Positions 17,300-27,697 of a stretch of DNA of 64,000 bases are shown piece after piece. Each line of letters begins with the position of its first letter. Within the stretch, counting starts at the first letter, position 1. The position numbers and the translations under genes are program-made. Source of the stretch: Actinoallomurus iriomotensis (lineage in GTDB: Bacteria; Actinomycetota; Actinomycetes; Streptosporangiales; Streptosporangiaceae). The stretch is from positions 372,001 through 436,000 of the forward strand of contig NZ_BSTJ01000004.1 in the NCBI RefSeq assembly GCF_030269445.1, in the 5' to 3' direction. Below the pieces are notes generated by a model. That model was not told the origin of the DNA, ran no database searches, and was given only the letters and a program-made list of their open reading frames with translations.

Positions 17300-18829
17300 A
17301 TGGCTTTTCGGGATGCGCAGGTCGCTGTTGTCGGTGGCGGGCCGGTGGGGCTCATGCTCGCGTGCGAGGTGGCGCTCCACGGCGTTCCGGTGGTGGTGTT
17401 CGAACGACTTCCCGAGATCGAATGGCGACCGAAGGCCGAGGGCATCACCGGGCGGGCGGTCGACATCATGGACCGCCGCGGGCTCATGATCGGGGTCGCC
17501 GAGACTCCCATCACGCCGCCGACCACCGAGCAGCAGGCCCGCATCGCCGCAGGTGAGCGGCGCCCCGACAGCCTGCACCCCAAGGCGTTCCCGGGCGCGC
17601 GGCACTTCGCCAGCATGTTCCTGCTCCGCCCGGAGTCCCCCGACCTGCTGGTGCCCCAGCAACTGCTGGAGCAGGATCTGGCGCGGCGCGCGGCGGAGCT
17701 CGGCGTCGAGGTACGGCGCGGCCACACCGTCACCGGGTTCACCCAGGACGACGACCGGGTGCGTCTCGACGTCGACGGCCCGGACGGGCCGTATCGGCTG
17801 GAGGCGGAATGGCTCGCCGGTTGCGACGGCGGCCGGAGCATGGTCCGTAAGCTGTCCGGCGTCGCCTTTCCGGGAACGGACGGCATCACCACCGGCTACC
17901 GCGCCTTCGCCGAGATCGACGACCTCGACTTTCACCTGCCCGGATGGTTCCGTAAGGACGGCGGGCTCCTGGTGTACGAGGAGGGACCGCCCCGGTTCAT
18001 CACCCTCGAATTCGACGGCCCGCCGGAGAATCGGGACGCGCCCATCACCGCCGAGGAGTTCCAGGGTGCGCTGCGCCGGCTCAGCGGCACCAAGGTGACG
18101 GTCACCGAGGTCAAGAAGATCACCCGGTTCACCGACAACGCGCGGCAGGCCGAGACGTACCGCAGCGGGCGGGTGCTGCTCGTCGGCGACGCGGCGCACG
18201 TCCACTCGCATTGGAGCGGTCCGGGGCTGCGGCTCGGCCTGGGCGACGCCGTCAACGTCGGCTGGAAGCTCGCCGCGGTCGCGCGCGGCTGGTGCGGCGA
18301 GGACCTGCTCGACACCTACACCTCCGAGCGGCATCCGGTCGGCGCGCAGACGCTGGAGATCCAGCGCGCGTCCATCGCGTTGATGCGGCCCGGACCTCAC
18401 GTCGACGCGTTGCGCCGGCTCTTCACCGAACTGCTGCTCCGCGACGAGGCGAACCGGCAGCTCACCTCCCTGGTCGACGACCTGCACATCGGCTACGACA
18501 TGGGCGACCCGTCACTGACCGGTCCGCTGGTCGGGCGCTACAGCCCGGACCTGCGGCTGCGGCGCGCCGACGGCACCGTGCGGGTCGCGGAACTGCAACG
18601 CGACGGGCGGGCCCTGCTGCTCGACCTGACCGCCGGATCCGGGCTGCGGGCGCTCGCCGAGCCCTGGTCCGACCGGGTCGACGTGATCACCGCCGAGTGC
18701 GACGAGGCCCCGGCGGACGCCCTGCTGATCCGGCCGGACGGCTTCGTCGCCTGGAGCACGCCCGCCGACCCGGCGTCGCTCCCGGACGCCCTCGCCCGCT
18801 GGTTCGGCCCGCCGGCCGGGACCGCCTGA
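17300..18829 (+). CDS. FAD-dependent aromatic hydroxylase (PHBH/RdmE-type)
   Basis: This is a 509-aa flavoprotein monooxygenase. The dinucleotide motif VVGGGPVGLMLACEVALHG is at residues 9-27, LAGCDGGRSMVRK is the DG motif, and VLLVGDAAHVHSHW with GLGDAVNVGWKLA is the second FAD region. In that second region the usual Pro-Ala-Gly-Gly stretch is replaced by HWSGPG, which may alter flavin mobility. A thioredoxin-like C-terminal domain follows, as in polyketide hydroxylases. Hydroxylation of the aromatic polyketide is the likely role. A GAGG site is close to the ATG. Confidence 0.9.
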   Translation: MAFRDAQVAVVGGGPVGLMLACEVALHGVPVVVFERLPEIEWRPKAEGITGRAVDIMDRRGLMIGVAETPITPPTTEQQARIAAGERRPDSLHPKAFPGARHFASMFLLRPESPDLLVPQQLLEQDLARRAAELGVEVRRGHTVTGFTQDDDRVRLDVDGPDGPYRLEAEWLAGCDGGRSMVRKLSGVAFPGTDGITTGYRAFAEIDDLDFHLPGWFRKDGGLLVYEEGPPRFITLEFDGPPENRDAPITAEEFQGALRRLSGTKVTVTEVKKITRFTDNARQAETYRSGRVLLVGDAAHVHSHWSGPGLRLGLGDAVNVGWKLAAVARGWCGEDLLDTYTSERHPVGAQTLEIQRASIALMRPGPHVDALRRLFTELLLRDEANRQLTSLVDDLHIGYDMGDPSLTGPLVGRYSPDLRLRRADGTVRVAELQRDGRALLLDLTAGSGLRALAEPWSDRVDVITAECDEAPADALLIRPDGFVAWSTPADPASLPDALARWFGPPAGTA

Positions 18830-18871
18830 CGATTTGACCGACCTGGACCGACCACGCTCCCGGAGGCCGGA

Positions 18872-19744
18872 GTGAGTGATCCCATGCTGACCACGCTGCC
18901 CGCGACGAGCTCGGTCGACGAGGCCGTCGACGTGGTCGACCGCGACGGAGCAGTGATCATCGAGGACTTCGTCGACGCGGGCACGCTCCGCGGCCTGTGG
19001 GCGGACCTGGATACGGATCTGGAGCGCCAGGCGGACGGCGACGGACGCCTGGTCGGCGAGAAGACCCGGATCCTGCCGGGGCTGGTGCGCCGGAGCGCGC
19101 GGTCGGTGGCGATCATGCGCCAGCCGCACTTCCTCGGCGCGGCGCGGCACTTCCTGCAGCGCCCGGTGAAGGCCTGGCTCGGCGAGCAGCGCGTCGAGTT
19201 CGTCCCGACGATTCAGCTGGGCATCTCGCGGGCGATCCAGATCTGGCCCGGGGTGGCGCTCCAGGGGCTGCACCGCGACGACACGGCCCACCTCCGTACC
19301 CATCCGGGCCCGGAGAGCCGGGTGCAGGTCATGGTCGCCGCGAGCGAGTTCACCGCGCGCAACGGCGCCACCCGTGTGATCCCCGGGAGCCACCGGTGGG
19401 ACGACGAGCGGGCGCCCCGCGACGAGGAGGCGGTCCCCGCCGAGATGCGGGCCGGTTCCGCACTGCTGTGGCTCGGCAGCACGTACCACGGCGCCGGCGT
19501 CAACGCCTCCGACGGCCCCCGCACCGGCCTGTCGTACGCCTACGACCTCGGCAACCTCCGGCAGGAGGAGAACCAGTACCTGTCCGTGCCGCTGGAGGTG
19601 GTCCGCGGCTACCCCGAGGACATCCAGCGGCTCCTCGGCTATGAGGCCTGCCCGCCGATGTGCGGACTGCACGAGCTGAACGATCCGATGCTGCTGCTCC
19701 GCGACGGGTCCCCGGGCCCGGCCGCGACGTCCGACACGCGGTGA
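18872..19744 (+). CDS. Phytanoyl-CoA dioxygenase family (Fe(II)/2-oxoglutarate) protein
   Basis: The 290-aa double-stranded beta-helix protein has the HxD iron ligands in GLHRDD (His134, Asp136), the distal histidine in STYHGAGVN (about residue 206) and ARNGATRVIPGSHRW as the conserved strand. Family members hydroxylate, halogenate or cyclise small molecules. The GTG start has GGAGG eight bases upstream. It follows the FAD hydroxylase at 42 bp, probably in one operon with the KASIII-like genes. Confidence 0.9.
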   Translation: MSDPMLTTLPATSSVDEAVDVVDRDGAVIIEDFVDAGTLRGLWADLDTDLERQADGDGRLVGEKTRILPGLVRRSARSVAIMRQPHFLGAARHFLQRPVKAWLGEQRVEFVPTIQLGISRAIQIWPGVALQGLHRDDTAHLRTHPGPESRVQVMVAASEFTARNGATRVIPGSHRWDDERAPRDEEAVPAEMRAGSALLWLGSTYHGAGVNASDGPRTGLSYAYDLGNLRQEENQYLSVPLEVVRGYPEDIQRLLGYEACPPMCGLHELNDPMLLLRDGSPGPAATSDTR

Positions 19745-19808
19745 GGCCCGCGCCTTACGGCCCCACCGCGCCCCGTACCGCGGCATGCCCGCATTGAAGG
19801 AGGGACAG

Positions 19809-20858
19809 ATGCGTACTCCCGACTTGTACCTGCGCAGTATCGGCGTCCATCTCCCACCGGTGGTGGGCATCGAGACGGCCGTCGCCGAGGGCCGCTACCC
19901 GGCCGACGAGGTGGAGTACTTCCGTCTCGGCGGCGCGGCCGTGGCCGGTGACGTACCGGCGCCGGAACTGGCGCTGCGGGCCGCCCGGCAGGCGTTCGAG
20001 CGCTCCGGCGACCTGTCACCGCGCGAGCTGGACCTCATGCTGTACTCCGACGTCTGGCACCAGGGGCCGGAGGGCTGGGAGCCGCAGTACTACCTGCAGC
20101 AGCACCTGGTCGGCGGCGACGTGCTGGCCGTCGAGCTGCGGCAGGGCTGCTGCGGGCTGTTCAGCGCGCTGCAGCTCACCGCCGGGTACCTGCGGCCGGG
20201 CGGCACCGCCCTGCTGGTCGGCGCCGACAATCACGGCACCCCGCTGGTCGACCGCTGGCGGATGATCGAGGGCGCCGTGATGGGCGACGCCGGGTGCGCG
20301 CTGCTGGTCACCACCGACACCGGGTTCGCCGAGCTGCGGTCGATCAACGTGACCGTGCTCCCGGAGGCCGAGGCGGTCAACGACGGCGGCGTGCCGATGT
20401 TCCCGCCGGACGCCACCGTGGGCCGGCCGCTGGACTTCGCCGCGCGTAACCGGGAGTTCCGCAAGCGGCTGATCGCCGGGGACGGCGCCGAGGTCATGCT
20501 GGCGATCCAGAAGACGCTGCTGGAGCTGGTCGACCGCACGCTCACGGAGGCGGAGATCACGCTCGACGAGGTGGCGCGCGTGGCCTTCCCCCACGGGCGC
20601 TGGGACGACCTGGAGAACCGCGGGGTCAACTGGCTCGGGCTGACCATGGCCGACACCACCTGGGACTACGGCGCCGGGATCGGGCACCTCGGGGTCAGCG
20701 ACCAGTTCGTCGCCCTCGACCACCTGCTGACCGTCGGTGCGCTGGCCGCCGGCGACCACGTGCTGCTCGTCGGGCTCGGCGCCGGCACCACCATGGCCTG
20801 CGCCGTACTCCGCATCCTCGACGTCCCGCCGGAGTACGCCTCCGGCGGTCCCGCATGA
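19809..20858 (+). CDS. KASIII-like acyltransferase (CerJ/ChlB3/ChlB6-type), copy 1
   Basis: The 349-aa protein has a thiolase fold like FabH but belongs by appearance to acyl-transferring homologues. The nucleophile is Cys114 in RQGCCGLFSAL, His262 is in AFPHGRW, and Asp298 in HLGVSDQ replaces the FabH Asn, giving the Cys-His-Asp set known from CerJ. These enzymes move an aromatic or methylated acyl group from an ACP or CoA onto a sugar hydroxyl or another carrier. AAGGAGGG precedes ATG 19809. It lies just upstream of its paralogue and the PKS. Confidence 0.85.
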   Translation: MRTPDLYLRSIGVHLPPVVGIETAVAEGRYPADEVEYFRLGGAAVAGDVPAPELALRAARQAFERSGDLSPRELDLMLYSDVWHQGPEGWEPQYYLQQHLVGGDVLAVELRQGCCGLFSALQLTAGYLRPGGTALLVGADNHGTPLVDRWRMIEGAVMGDAGCALLVTTDTGFAELRSINVTVLPEAEAVNDGGVPMFPPDATVGRPLDFAARNREFRKRLIAGDGAEVMLAIQKTLLELVDRTLTEAEITLDEVARVAFPHGRWDDLENRGVNWLGLTMADTTWDYGAGIGHLGVSDQFVALDHLLTVGALAAGDHVLLVGLGAGTTMACAVLRILDVPPEYASGGPA

Positions 20859-20899
20859 GCGAGCGGTGCACATCGACTTGGAGCGGTCCAGGAGGCGGT

Positions 20900-21955
20900 A
20901 TGGAGACGGCGGACATGTACATCAGCGGCGTCGGGTCGTACGTGCCCGCGACGGTGGGCGTGGACGACGCCGTGGCGGCGGGCCGGTACACGGCCGAGGA
21001 GGTCGAGCTGCACGGGCTCGTCTCGGTCGCGGTGGCCGGTGACGTTCCGGCGCCGGAGATGGCGCTCCGCGCGGCGCGGACCGCGGTGGCCCGCAGCGGA
21101 CGGTCCCCCACCGAGCTGGACCTGCTGCTGTACACCTCGACCTGGCACCAGGGCCCGGAGGGCTGGCCGCCGCAGTCATACGTGCAGCGCCACCTGGTCG
21201 GCGACGGTGTGCTGTCCACCCAGCTCAAGCAGGGCTGCAACGGCATGTTCACCGCGCTGGAGCTGGCCGCGAGCTACCTGCGGGGCGGGCACCGGGCCGC
21301 GCTCCTGGTCACCGCCGACAACTACGGCACTCCGCTGGTGGACCGGTGGCGGATGCTGCCCGGGGCCGTCGCCGGTGACGCCGCCAGTGCCGTCGTGCTG
21401 GACACCGAAGGGGGGTTCGCCCGGCTGGCGTCGGTGTGCACCGCGTCCGTGTCGCAGGCCGAGGAGATGCACCGCTGCGCCGAGCCGCTGTTCCCGCCCG
21501 GCGTCACCGAGGGACGCACCGTGGACTTCGCGGCGCACAACGACGTGTTCCGGCGGCGTGCGGTCGTGGAGGGCGACGGGACCGGGGTGCTGGTCACCCT
21601 GGACGAACGGATGGCCGAGGTGATCGACCAGTCCCTCTCCGAGGCCGGGATCAAGGCCGGCGACGTCACCCGGGTGGCCTGCATGAACACCTCTCAGGAG
21701 ATCGCCGACCAGATCTGCGAGCACCGGCTGGGCATCCCGGCGTCCCGGTCGACCTGGGAGTTCGGCCGGACCCTCGGCCACTGCGGGGCCAGCGACCAGA
21801 TCGTCGCGCTGGAGCACCTGGTCCGCGGCGGCGAACTGGGGCCGGGCGACCACCTGCTGATGTTCGCGTACGGACCCGGCGTGACCATCTCGGCCGCCGT
21901 CGTGGAGATTCTCGAGTCGCCCGTGTGGTCACGGACGCGGGGAGGCGATGCCTGA
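20900..21955 (+). CDS. KASIII-like acyltransferase, copy 2, lacking the catalytic His
   Basis: The 351-aa paralogue of the preceding gene shares openings such as AVAGDVPAPE and TWHQGPEGW. Cys113 (KQGCNGMF) and Asp299 (HCGASDQ) are kept, but the position of His262 in copy 1 is Asn263 (VACMNTS). It may act with the first copy, use another base, or be a binding/gating partner. GGAGG lies just before ATG 20900. The stop overlaps the PKS start (TGATG), so the two are translationally coupled. Confidence 0.85.
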   Translation: METADMYISGVGSYVPATVGVDDAVAAGRYTAEEVELHGLVSVAVAGDVPAPEMALRAARTAVARSGRSPTELDLLLYTSTWHQGPEGWPPQSYVQRHLVGDGVLSTQLKQGCNGMFTALELAASYLRGGHRAALLVTADNYGTPLVDRWRMLPGAVAGDAASAVVLDTEGGFARLASVCTASVSQAEEMHRCAEPLFPPGVTEGRTVDFAAHNDVFRRRAVVEGDGTGVLVTLDERMAEVIDQSLSEAGIKAGDVTRVACMNTSQEIADQICEHRLGIPASRSTWEFGRTLGHCGASDQIVALEHLVRGGELGPGDHLLMFAYGPGVTISAAVVEILESPVWSRTRGGDA

Positions 21956-24900
21956 TGGACCGGCCGGCGATCGCGGTGATCGGGATCGGCTGCCGCCTGC
22001 CCGGCGGCGCCGACTCGGCGGACGCGTACTGGAACCTGCTCCGCGAGGGGCGGGACGCCAGCGGACCGGCGCCCGCCGACCGCTGGCGCGACTACGCCGA
22101 CCGTGGCCCGTCGTACGCGGCGGCGGTCCGCCGTACCGTGCCGCGCGGCGGCTTCGTGGACGGGGTGGCCGACTTCGACGCGGAGTTCTTCGGGCTCTCC
22201 CCGCGCGAGGCCGAGCTGATGGACCCGCAGCAGCGCCTCGTGATGGAGACCGCGTGGGAGGCGCTGGAGCACGCCGGGGTGTCGCCGGACGCGCTGGCCG
22301 GCACCGACGCGGGGGTGTACGTGGGCGTCTGCACCGGCGACTACGGGCACCGGCTGCTGGAGGACCTGCCCGACATCGAGGCGTGGACCGGGATCGGCTC
22401 CGCCACCTGCGCCGTGGCCAACCGTGTCTCGTACGCGCTGGACCTGCGCGGCCCGAGCATGGCGGTGGACACCGCGTGCTCGGCGTCGCTGGTCGCCGTC
22501 CACCTGGCCGTGCAGGCCCTGCGCGCCGGGGAGACCGACGTGGCGCTGGCCGGCGGGGTCAACCTCATCCTCTCCCCCGGCGAGACGCTGACCCTCGACG
22601 CCGCGGGCACGCTCGCCCCGGACGGGCGGAGCAAGTCGTTCGACGCCGCCGCCGACGGGTACGGGCGGGGCGAGGGCGCCGCGGTCGTGGTGCTCAAACG
22701 GCTCACCGACGCCGTACGCGACGGGGACCGAATCCTCGCGACCGTCCTCGGCAGCGCTGTCAACCAGGACGGTCGCACCGTGGGCATCATGGCGCCGTGC
22801 GGCCAGGCCCAGGAACACGTGATGCGCCGCGCGCTGCGGCAGGCGGGCGTCGAACCGGGCACCGTCGGCTACGTCGAGGCGCACGGCACCGGCACCGCGG
22901 TCGGCGACCCCCTGGAGGCCGCCGCGCTGGGCGCCGTGTACGGGGCGGGCCGGCCGGCGGAGCGGCCGTGCCTGATCGGCTCGGCCAAGTCGAACATCGG
23001 CCATCTCGAGGGCGCCGCCGGCATCGCCGGCCTGGTCAAGGCCGTCCTGGCGCTCGACCGCGGCGAGTTGCCGCCGAGCCGGCTCGGCACGCCGACTCCG
23101 GCCGTCGACTGGGCGGGCGCGAGGCTGCGCGTGGTCGACGCGCCGACGCCGTGGCCCGGCTCCGGGCACCCGCGCCGCGCCGCGGTGTCCGCCTTCGGCT
23201 ACGGCGGCACGGTCGCGCACGTCGTCCTCGAGCAGGCGCCGGAGCAGGCGCCGCCCGCCGAGGGGACCGCCGGGCGGCTGTATCCGGTGTCCGCCGCGTC
23301 GCGGGCGGCGTTGCGGCAGGCCGCCGCCGGCCTCGCCGGTGTCGTCGGCGGCCTGCCGGCGGCGAGTGTCGGGCACACGCTCGCGCTGCGCCGGGCGCAC
23401 CTGCCGTACCGGGCGGTGGTGGCGGCCGAGGATCCCGCCGCCCTGGCCGGTGGGCTGCGCGCCCTGGCCGCCGGCGCGCCGAACGACGCGGTGACCACCG
23501 GACGGGTGCTCGACGACGCCGGTCCCGGCCCGGTGTTCGTGTTCTCCGGGCACGGCTCGCAGTGGGCCGGGATGGGCCGCGAGCTGCTGGCGTCCGAACC
23601 GGCGTTCGCCGCCGTGATCGACGAGCTGGAACCGGTGTTCGCCGCCGAGATCGGCTTCTCGCCGCGAGAGGCGCTCACCGAGGGCGCGCTGACCGAGGTG
23701 GACCGGATCCAGACGATGATCTTCGCTATGCAGCTCGGGCTGGTCGAGCTGTGGCGCGGGTACGGGGTGCGTCCGCACGCGGTGATCGGCCATTCGGTCG
23801 GCGAGATCGCCGCCGCGGTGACGGCCGGGGCGCTGAGCCGCCTCGACGGCGCCCGGCTGATCTGCCGGCGGTCGCGGCTGCTGCGGCGGGTCGCCGGCCG
23901 CGGCGCGATGGCCATGGTGCAGCTGCCGTTCGCCGAGGCGGCGCGGCTGCTGGCGGGCCGTACCGACGTGGTCGCCGCGATCGCCTCGTCGCCCGGCTCG
24001 ACGGTCGTCTCCGGCGAACCGGACGCCGTGGCCGAGGTGCTGCTCGGCTGGCTCGACGAGGGGATTCCGGCCCGCCGGGTCGCCTCGGACGTGGCGTTCC
24101 ACGGACCGCAGATGGATCCGCTGCTGGCCGAGCTCACCGCCGCCGCGGCCGACCTGACCCCCGCCGTCCCCGGCGTCCGCGTCTACTCGACGGCGCTGGA
24201 GGATCCACGGGCGGCGCCGGGCTTCGACGGCGCGTACTGGGCGGCCAACCTGCGCCGGCCGGTACGCCTGGCCGGCGCGGTCGCGGCGGCCGCGGCCGAC
24301 GGCTACCGCGCGTTCGTGGAGATCTCCCCGCACCCGGTCGTCACGCACTCGGTGCTGGAGACGCTGAGCGCGGAGGGGCACGAGGAGGTGTTCGTCGGCT
24401 CCTCGCTGCGCCGGAACCGGCCCACGCGGGCCGCCCTTCTCACCGGCGTGGCGGCGGCGCACTGCGCCGGCCTCGGCGTGGACTGGCACCGGTTGCAGCC
24501 GTCCGGCGGGCCGGTCGTGCTCCCCTCGTACCCGTGGCAGCGCCGCAGGCACTGGCGCGCGCCGTCGGCCCCGGACACCGGCGGGCGCGGCCACGACCCG
24601 GACGCGCACACGCTGCTCGGCGACGGCGTCGACCTGGCGGGCACCGACGTCCGGCTCTGGCGGACCGCCCTGGACGACCAGACCCGGCCCTATCCCGGCA
24701 GTCACGCGATCGAGGGAGTGGAGATCGTGCCCGCCGCCGTGCTGGCGGCGACGTTCTTCGCCGCCTCCGGCGGCCGGGCGCTCGGCGAGGTGACGATGTC
24801 CGCGCCGCTGCTGACCGCCGACCGCCGCGAGGTGCAGGTCGTACGGGACGGAACCGCGCTGCGGCTGGCCGTCCGCCTCGCCGGCGAGCCGGACGCCGCC

Positions 24901-25935
24901 TGGCAGATGATCGCCACCGCCACGGTCCCCGCCGCGCCGGGCGAGGCGCCGGAGCCCCCGGCGCAGCCGCTCACGCCGGCCGACCCCGGCACGGTCACGC
25001 ACCGGCTGGCCGCCGTCGGCGTGCCCGGCACCGGGTTCGACTGGAGTGTCGAGGAACTGCTGCTCGGCCACGGCGCGCTGCGCGCCCGCGTACGGTGCGG
25101 ACCGCCCGGCGACACGCCCCCGGCGGACGCCACTCCCCCGGCCGACGGCACGCTCCCCGCCGACGGCGCGCTCCCGGCGGACGCCACTCCCCCGGGCAAC
25201 GGCGCGCTCCCCGTCGACGGCGCACTCTCAGCGGGTGGCACCGCGCCTGACGGCGCGCCCCCAGCGGACGCCACTCCCCCGGCCGACGGCGCGCTCCCCG
25301 CCGACGGCGCGCTTCCGGCGGGTGGCGCCGCGCCCGGTGCCTGGGCGTCCGTGCTGGACGCGGCGATGTCGGTGGCGCCGAGCGCGTTCCCCGGCGACCC
25401 GCTGCTGCGCATGGTGACCCACGTCGACCGGCTCGTCATCGTGGGAGAGCCGCCGGACGCGGTGGACATCGAGGTGTGGCTCGACCCCGAACGGGCCGAC
25501 ACCGTGCAGGTCCGGGTCACCGACGACGCCGGCGCCGTCGTCGCCTGGCTGTCCGGACTGCGGTACCCGGTGATCGACGCGCCGGCCCCCGGGGAGAACG
25601 GCGCCGACGGCGAGCGGCCCGCCGACTCGTTCGCCGACCTGCCGCCGGAGGAGCTGCGCGCGTTCCTGATCGAGGAGGTCGGCGCGCAGGTCGCCAGGGA
25701 GATGCGGCTGGCCCCCGCCGACCTGTCGCCGCACCGCCCGCTGGTCGAGCAGGGGCTGGACTCGGTGCTCACCGTGGTGGTCCGGCGCAGGCTGGAGAAA
25801 CGGTTCCGGTGCTCGCTGCCGACGACGTTGCTGTGGCGGCAGCCGACCATCGCCGCCGTCTCCGACTACATCGCGGGGCTGGTGGCCGGCCCGGTGCCCG
25901 CCGCGAACGGGAACGGGGGCGCCGATGCGGGGTGA
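21955..25935 (+). CDS. Iterative type I polyketide synthase, KS-AT-DH-ACP (orsellinate-synthase-like)
   Basis: The protein is 1326 aa. KS spans about 4-425, with Cys175 in [15 protein letters not shown] and SNIGH. AT spans about 528-830, with Ser614 in GHSVGE and VAFH at 713-716, a malonyl-type signature. A DH/thioester-hydrolase-like double hotdog spans about 880-1165, with [10 protein letters not shown] at 917 and Asp1135 in LDAAMS. ACP spans about 1215-1300, with Ser1270 in GLDSV. No KR and no TE are present. This is the layout of bacterial orsellinic-acid-type synthases (AviM, CalO5). I infer a small non-reduced aromatic acid, off-loaded by the KASIII-like neighbours. A 73-residue Ala/Pro/Asp/Gly repeat interrupts the DH. 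Confidence 0.9.
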   Translation: MDRPAIAVIGIGCRLPGGADSADAYWNLLREGRDASGPAPADRWRDYADRGPSYAAAVRRTVPRGGFVDGVADFDAEFFGLSPREAELMDPQQRLVMETAWEALEHAGVSPDALAGTDAGVYVGVCTGDYGHRLLEDLPDIEAWTGIGSATCAVANRVSYALDLRGPSMAVDTACSASLVAVHLAVQALRAGETDVALAGGVNLILSPGETLTLDAAGTLAPDGRSKSFDAAADGYGRGEGAAVVVLKRLTDAVRDGDRILATVLGSAVNQDGRTVGIMAPCGQAQEHVMRRALRQAGVEPGTVGYVEAHGTGTAVGDPLEAAALGAVYGAGRPAERPCLIGSAKSNIGHLEGAAGIAGLVKAVLALDRGELPPSRLGTPTPAVDWAGARLRVVDAPTPWPGSGHPRRAAVSAFGYGGTVAHVVLEQAPEQAPPAEGTAGRLYPVSAASRAALRQAAAGLAGVVGGLPAASVGHTLALRRAHLPYRAVVAAEDPAALAGGLRALAAGAPNDAVTTGRVLDDAGPGPVFVFSGHGSQWAGMGRELLASEPAFAAVIDELEPVFAAEIGFSPREALTEGALTEVDRIQTMIFAMQLGLVELWRGYGVRPHAVIGHSVGEIAAAVTAGALSRLDGARLICRRSRLLRRVAGRGAMAMVQLPFAEAARLLAGRTDVVAAIASSPGSTVVSGEPDAVAEVLLGWLDEGIPARRVASDVAFHGPQMDPLLAELTAAAADLTPAVPGVRVYSTALEDPRAAPGFDGAYWAANLRRPVRLAGAVAAAAADGYRAFVEISPHPVVTHSVLETLSAEGHEEVFVGSSLRRNRPTRAALLTGVAAAHCAGLGVDWHRLQPSGGPVVLPSYPWQRRRHWRAPSAPDTGGRGHDPDAHTLLGDGVDLAGTDVRLWRTALDDQTRPYPGSHAIEGVEIVPAAVLAATFFAASGGRALGEVTMSAPLLTADRREVQVVRDGTALRLAVRLAGEPDAAWQMIATATVPAAPGEAPEPPAQPLTPADPGTVTHRLAAVGVPGTGFDWSVEELLLGHGALRARVRCGPPGDTPPADATPPADGTLPADGALPADATPPGNGALPVDGALSAGGTAPDGAPPADATPPADGALPADGALPAGGAAPGAWASVLDAAMSVAPSAFPGDPLLRMVTHVDRLVIVGEPPDAVDIEVWLDPERADTVQVRVTDDAGAVVAWLSGLRYPVIDAPAPGENGADGERPADSFADLPPEELRAFLIEEVGAQVAREMRLAPADLSPHRPLVEQGLDSVLTVVVRRRLEKRFRCSLPTTLLWRQPTIAAVSDYIAGLVAGPVPAANGNGGADAG
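25117..25335 (+). repeat. Imperfect tandem repeat inside the PKS DH domain
   Basis: About 13 units of 5-6 codons (patterns [23 protein letters not shown]) lie between the first and second hotdog halves. Larger blocks repeat almost exactly at DNA level: GCGGACGCCACTCCCCC occurs three times. It encodes an unstructured, strongly Pro/Ala-rich linker in frame. Replication slippage is the likely origin, so copy number may vary between strains. Confidence 0.85.
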
Positions 25936-26776
25936 GGGAGTGGTCGCCGGTCCGGCCGAGCACGCCGACCCGGCCCGGATCGCGCGGCTCGCGACGCGAT
26001 GCCGGCTCGTGCTCCTGGAGATGATCCATCGCGCGGGTTCCGGGCACGCCGGCTCGTCGCTGTCGTGCGCCGACATCATCAGCGTGCTGCGGTTCGACCG
26101 GATGGACTGGAGCGCGGACCGGTCCGGCGACGTGTTCGTCCTGTCGAAGGGCCACGCGGCGCCCGCCTGGTACGCCGCCCTGATCGTCGGCGGCGACCTG
26201 CCCGCCGAGGAGGTCGGCACGCTGCGGGCGCTGGACAGCCGGCTGCAGGGGCACCCGGACCGTACGCGGCTCGGGCTGGTGGACGTCAGCACCGGCGCGC
26301 TCGGCCAGGGCCTGTCGGTGGCCGTCGGCCGGGCCGTGGCCCGCCGGCTGCACGGCCGGGACTCCACCGTGTACTGCCTGCTCGGCGACGGCGAATGCCA
26401 GGAGGGACAGGTGTGGGAGGCGTTCCTGTACGCGGGCGCGAACCGGCTCTCCGGCCTGGTGGCCATCATCGACCACAACGACAGCCAGAGCGACGGGACG
26501 GTCGGCGACACCCTGCCGCTGCGCCCGCTGCCGGACAAACTACGCGCGTTCGGCTGGGACGTCGCCCAGGTGGACGGCCACGACCACGGGGAACTGCGCG
26601 ACGCCCTGCGGCGGCGCGACCCCGGCCGGCCGTCGGTGATCATCGCCCACACGCGCAAGGGCAGGCTCGGCCCCGGACGGGTCCTGCTGGACGGCAGCCA
26701 CAGCGACCTCCCCTCTCCGGCGGAGTACGCGGCCGCCGTCGACTACCTCGAAACCCTTCTCGAGTGCGGCGCATGA
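25925..26776 (+). CDS. Transketolase, N-terminal (thiamine diphosphate-binding) subunit
   Basis: The 283-aa protein has HRAGSGHAGSSLSCADI, FVLSKGHAAPAWYA and the ThDP motif beginning GDGECQEGQVWEA (about residue 156) and ending at Asn in IIDHND. It is a complete N-terminal half and pairs with the next gene. Overlap of 11 bp with the PKS and of 4 bp with the second half shows tight coupling. Split transketolases in clusters transfer C2 units between sugar phosphates; here sedoheptulose-7-phosphate supply to the adjacent SIS protein is an attractive inference. Confidence 0.9.
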   Translation: MRGEGVVAGPAEHADPARIARLATRCRLVLLEMIHRAGSGHAGSSLSCADIISVLRFDRMDWSADRSGDVFVLSKGHAAPAWYAALIVGGDLPAEEVGTLRALDSRLQGHPDRTRLGLVDVSTGALGQGLSVAVGRAVARRLHGRDSTVYCLLGDGECQEGQVWEAFLYAGANRLSGLVAIIDHNDSQSDGTVGDTLPLRPLPDKLRAFGWDVAQVDGHDHGELRDALRRRDPGRPSVIIAHTRKGRLGPGRVLLDGSHSDLPSPAEYAAAVDYLETLLECGA

Positions 26777-27690
26777 GCTCCACACGGGACTGGTTCGGGG
26801 CCGCGCTGGTGGAGATCGCCCGCGAGTACGACCACGTGGTGGTGGTGAACTGCGACCTCGCCAAGGCGACACGGACGCTGCCGTTCAAGGAGGAGTTCCC
26901 GGACCGGTTCTTCGAGTGCGGCATCGCGGAGGCCAACGCCATCGGCGTGGCCGCCGGGCTGGCGCAGGAGGGGTTCCGGCCGTTCGTCGCCAGCTTCGGC
27001 CACTTCCTGACCGGCAAGTTCCTGGAGATCTTCCAGTCGGTGGGGCTCAACGACGCGGGCGTGGTCCTGGTCGGCACCCACGCCGGGCTGGCGATCGGGC
27101 GGGACGGGCCGACCCAGATGGGGCTGCGGGACGTGGCGCTGATGCGCACCCTGCCGAACGTCCGGGTGTTCCAGCCCGCCGACGGCGCCGAGGTCTGGCA
27201 GATGATGGAGCACCTGGCGACCGACCGGCACCCGAGTTACCTGCGGCTGTGCCGGCAGCCGCAGCCGGAGGTGCACGCGGACGGGTACCGGTTCCGGTTC
27301 GGGGTCCCGCACGTGGTCCGCGAGGGCGGCGACGTGGTCGTCTTCGCGATGGGCGGTACGGTGCCGGTCGCGGTGGAGGCGGCCGGCCGGCTCGCCGTGG
27401 ACGGGATCACTCCCACCGTGGTCAACGTGTCGTCGTTGCCGGTGGACCGCGCGGCGGTGGCACGGCTGGCCGGGGCGCACCGCCGGGCGGTCGTCGTCGA
27501 GGACCACTATCGCGTCGGCGGCCTCGCCGACGAGATCGGCCGGATCGTGCTGGGCCTGCCGGACCGGCCCCGCTTCGACGTGCTGGCGGTGCCGGACTAC
27601 GGGCAGGCGGGCCCGCCCGAGGAGCTCTACCGCCGGTACCGGCTGGACGCGGCGGGGATCGCCGCCTTCGTACGGGAGGCCGCGAGGTGA
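26773..27690 (+). CDS. Transketolase, C-terminal subunit
   Basis: The 305-aa protein has VVVVNCDLAKATRTLPFKE, the catalytic FFECGIAEANAIGVAAGLA (Glu contacting the thiamine ring), GTHAGLAIGRDGPTQMG and a C-terminal Rossmann-like domain (AVVVEDHYRVGGLADEI). With the preceding gene it makes a complete enzyme. ATGA overlap couples the genes. 1-Deoxyxylulose-5-phosphate-synthase-like activity is a less likely alternative because DXS is a single, longer chain. Confidence 0.9.
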   Translation: MSSTRDWFGAALVEIAREYDHVVVVNCDLAKATRTLPFKEEFPDRFFECGIAEANAIGVAAGLAQEGFRPFVASFGHFLTGKFLEIFQSVGLNDAGVVLVGTHAGLAIGRDGPTQMGLRDVALMRTLPNVRVFQPADGAEVWQMMEHLATDRHPSYLRLCRQPQPEVHADGYRFRFGVPHVVREGGDVVVFAMGGTVPVAVEAAGRLAVDGITPTVVNVSSLPVDRAAVARLAGAHRRAVVVEDHYRVGGLADEIGRIVLGLPDRPRFDVLAVPDYGQAGPPEELYRRYRLDAAGIAAFVREAAR

Positions 27691-27697
27691 GCCCGCC

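Noticed and set aside
21694-25071. A 1125-codon open frame on the minus strand through the PKS
   Set aside because: It is a mirror of the PKS caused by high GC; its Arg/Gly/His-rich translation has no domains, while the plus strand encodes a complete PKS.
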